From: Bigelowiella natans CCMP2755 | Taxonomy: Eukaryota > Cercozoa > Chlorarachniophyceae | DNA: 34,577 nucleotides | Reading direction: 5' to 3' | Assembly: GCA_000320545.1 (NCBI GenBank) | Contig: ADNK01000224.1 | Coordinates: 1 to 34,577 of the forward strand | In this document: positions 33,631-34,577 of the stretch, piece after piece | Numbering within the stretch: the stretch's first letter is position 1 | Layout of the letters: the number at the start of each line of letters is the position of its first letter | Notes under the pieces: model-generated | What the model saw: only the letters and a program-made list of their open reading frames with translations | What the model was told of the DNA's origin: nothing | Database searches by the model: none | Made by a program: the position numbers and the translations under genes

Positions 33631-33719
33631 CGCTTTACACGTACAGCAGCTACATTAGGATGACCTTGAAAAGATTTAATTACTTTATTACATCCGTCTC
33701 ACACTAGGTTCATGCTGTG
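33631..33719 (+). repeat. Dispersed degenerate repeat, copy B
   Basis: GCTTTACAC, ACATTAGGATGACC, TTGAAAAGATTTAATTACTT, then TATTACATCCGTCTCACA and a TGCTGTG tail. It shares the order of words with copies A and C in the same orientation. Confidence 0.75.
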
Positions 33720-33804
33720 CATGCTAGCTATGTCTCCACTTCATCTGCTACTAGATAGGTATATTGCACTGTGCAGAGTTACAAACTTTTCAACTTACAA
33801 CAAT

Positions 33805-33882
33805 GCTTTGCACAGCGACATGAGGATGGCCATTGAACAAATTTAATTAATTTGATTACATCCGTCTTACAATACTGCTGTG
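33805..33882 (+). repeat. Dispersed degenerate repeat, copy C
   Basis: GCTTTGCACAGCGACATGAGGATGGCC, ATTGAACAAATTTAATTAAT, then GATTACATCCGTCTTACA and GCTGTG. It lies about 90 bases after copy B in tandem orientation. Confidence 0.75.
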
Positions 33883-34102
33883 GGATTCTATATCAAGTCG
33901 TTTCGCTCTCTGAGACTTGTATACTTGCTTGGCACTAGATGCATACTACCAAAAACTCTTTGCATGCAGCTATTAATTTTACGTATACAATTTACTAAAA
34001 AAAAAAGATAGAACCGACACCGATCGCACAGACATTGATTTTTGGATAGAAAAATCACGAATCTCTATACATCGGGCAACCCTTATTTCGTGTTTTATAT
34101 TA

Positions 34103-34577
34103 ATGGCGGCGTTGGAGAACCAGACTAAAGAGTTAAGGGCTCTGCTTGTTAAGCGCCGCCAGTCAACCAATTACGCGTTTTACTCATCACCCAGTCGCTC
34201 TCCTACAGATAGCAATGCCTCTAGAGTAAGGACTTCCAAGCATCACTTTGTCACCCCATGCAATAGCAGTGGATGTCATCGAGAGATCAGTACCGTCCTG
34301 CATGTGTTGACACGTACCAATCAATTTCATTTCCCCAATGTTAGTTATCACACCATCATTTCTGCGCTCTGGTTTTGGGGGGGGAGGGGGGGGGGGCTCA
34401 TGGCATGCGTGGAGTTTTTATTTCTGCCGAAGACTTTCATGGCGTCGAAGCAATAGTTCATACGCACGCTACGCCGGGATTGTATGAACTGTAGTGTTTA
34501 ATGATTCTCATTTTTTTATCAATATGAAATGCAAGATCCTGACCATTATTAAGTCTTCTCGTACTTCATAGTCCACT
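34103..34577 (+). CDS. First exon of an unidentified gene, runs off the window
   Basis: ATG at 34103 (MAALENQTKELRALLVKRRQ and onward) opens a 41-codon exon that ends at 34225 with the strong donor GTAAGG in phase 0. The N-terminus looks helical, followed by a Ser/Pro-rich stretch. No signal peptide. The region 34226-34577 reads as intron with a poly-G tract (34377-34395), and the next exon was not found in the window. Family unknown. Confidence 0.45.

Larger units (their letters stand above)
33121..34102. other. Spacer with two copies of the dispersed repeat
   Basis: Non-coding and rich in GTACGTGTGCG, TGCATG and similar alternating words. It holds dispersed repeat copies B and C. An A run with AT-rich sequence (about 33976-34010) lies upstream of the next gene start. 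Confidence 0.5.

Noticed and set aside
1-34577. tRNA, rRNA or other structured RNA genes
   Set aside because: I looked for T-loop-like GGTTCGAATCC blocks and conserved rRNA cores by eye and found none.

Overview
This window is nuclear DNA from a eukaryote. Nearly every gene is cut by short GT-AG introns (about 40-400 bases), and simple-sequence repeats (CA, TA/TG, three-base units, poly-G/C) fill introns and spacers. The gene set suggests a microalga, probably a stramenopile (heterokont): a bacterial-type RadA/Sms with an N-terminal hydrophobic leader, a bestrophin-like anion channel with a leader, an ankyrin-SAM-tyrosine-kinase-like protein, a Crinkler/RHS-type NTPase-nuclease and PTG-type repeats. 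The lineage is an inference; no marker gene fixes it.

Layout. 1-3155 (minus): a lecithin:cholesterol acyltransferase family gene, whose 3' end may lie outside the window. 3949-6065 (plus): a GT92 (DUF23) glycosyltransferase with an N-terminal membrane anchor on a separate first exon. 6066-8081: non-coding spacer. 8082-11960 (plus): a 13-exon bestrophin-like channel, rebuilt end to end in frame. 12961-16673 (plus): a renalase-like FAD amine oxidase with large low-complexity insertions. 17608-19305 (minus): a seven-exon, 173-residue protein that I do not recognise. 19821-20311 (plus): a small secreted protein built from Cys-Asn-Gly repeats. 20658-21170: a doubtful small gene. 21911-24583 (minus): RadA. 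24893-28824 (plus): an ankyrin-SAM-kinase, divergent from RadA across about 310 bases. 29376-31276 (minus): a decayed Crinkler/RHS-like gene with two in-frame stops and a frameshift. 31950-33120 (plus): the 3' exons of a basic, Ser/Arg-rich unknown protein. 34103 to the edge (plus): the first exon of another gene.

The genes do not form one pathway; this is an ordinary mixed nuclear neighbourhood. Three gene pairs are head to head and could share promoters: LCAT/GT92, the unknown gene/Cys-rich gene, and RadA/kinase. The least explained items are the Cys-rich secreted repeat protein, the unknown seven-exon protein, the Crinkler-like gene whose P-loop is interrupted by a TGA, a 75-90 base degenerate dispersed repeat, and a 3'-flank hairpin with a duplicated arm. 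All gene models were spliced by eye, using phase consistency and family motifs.
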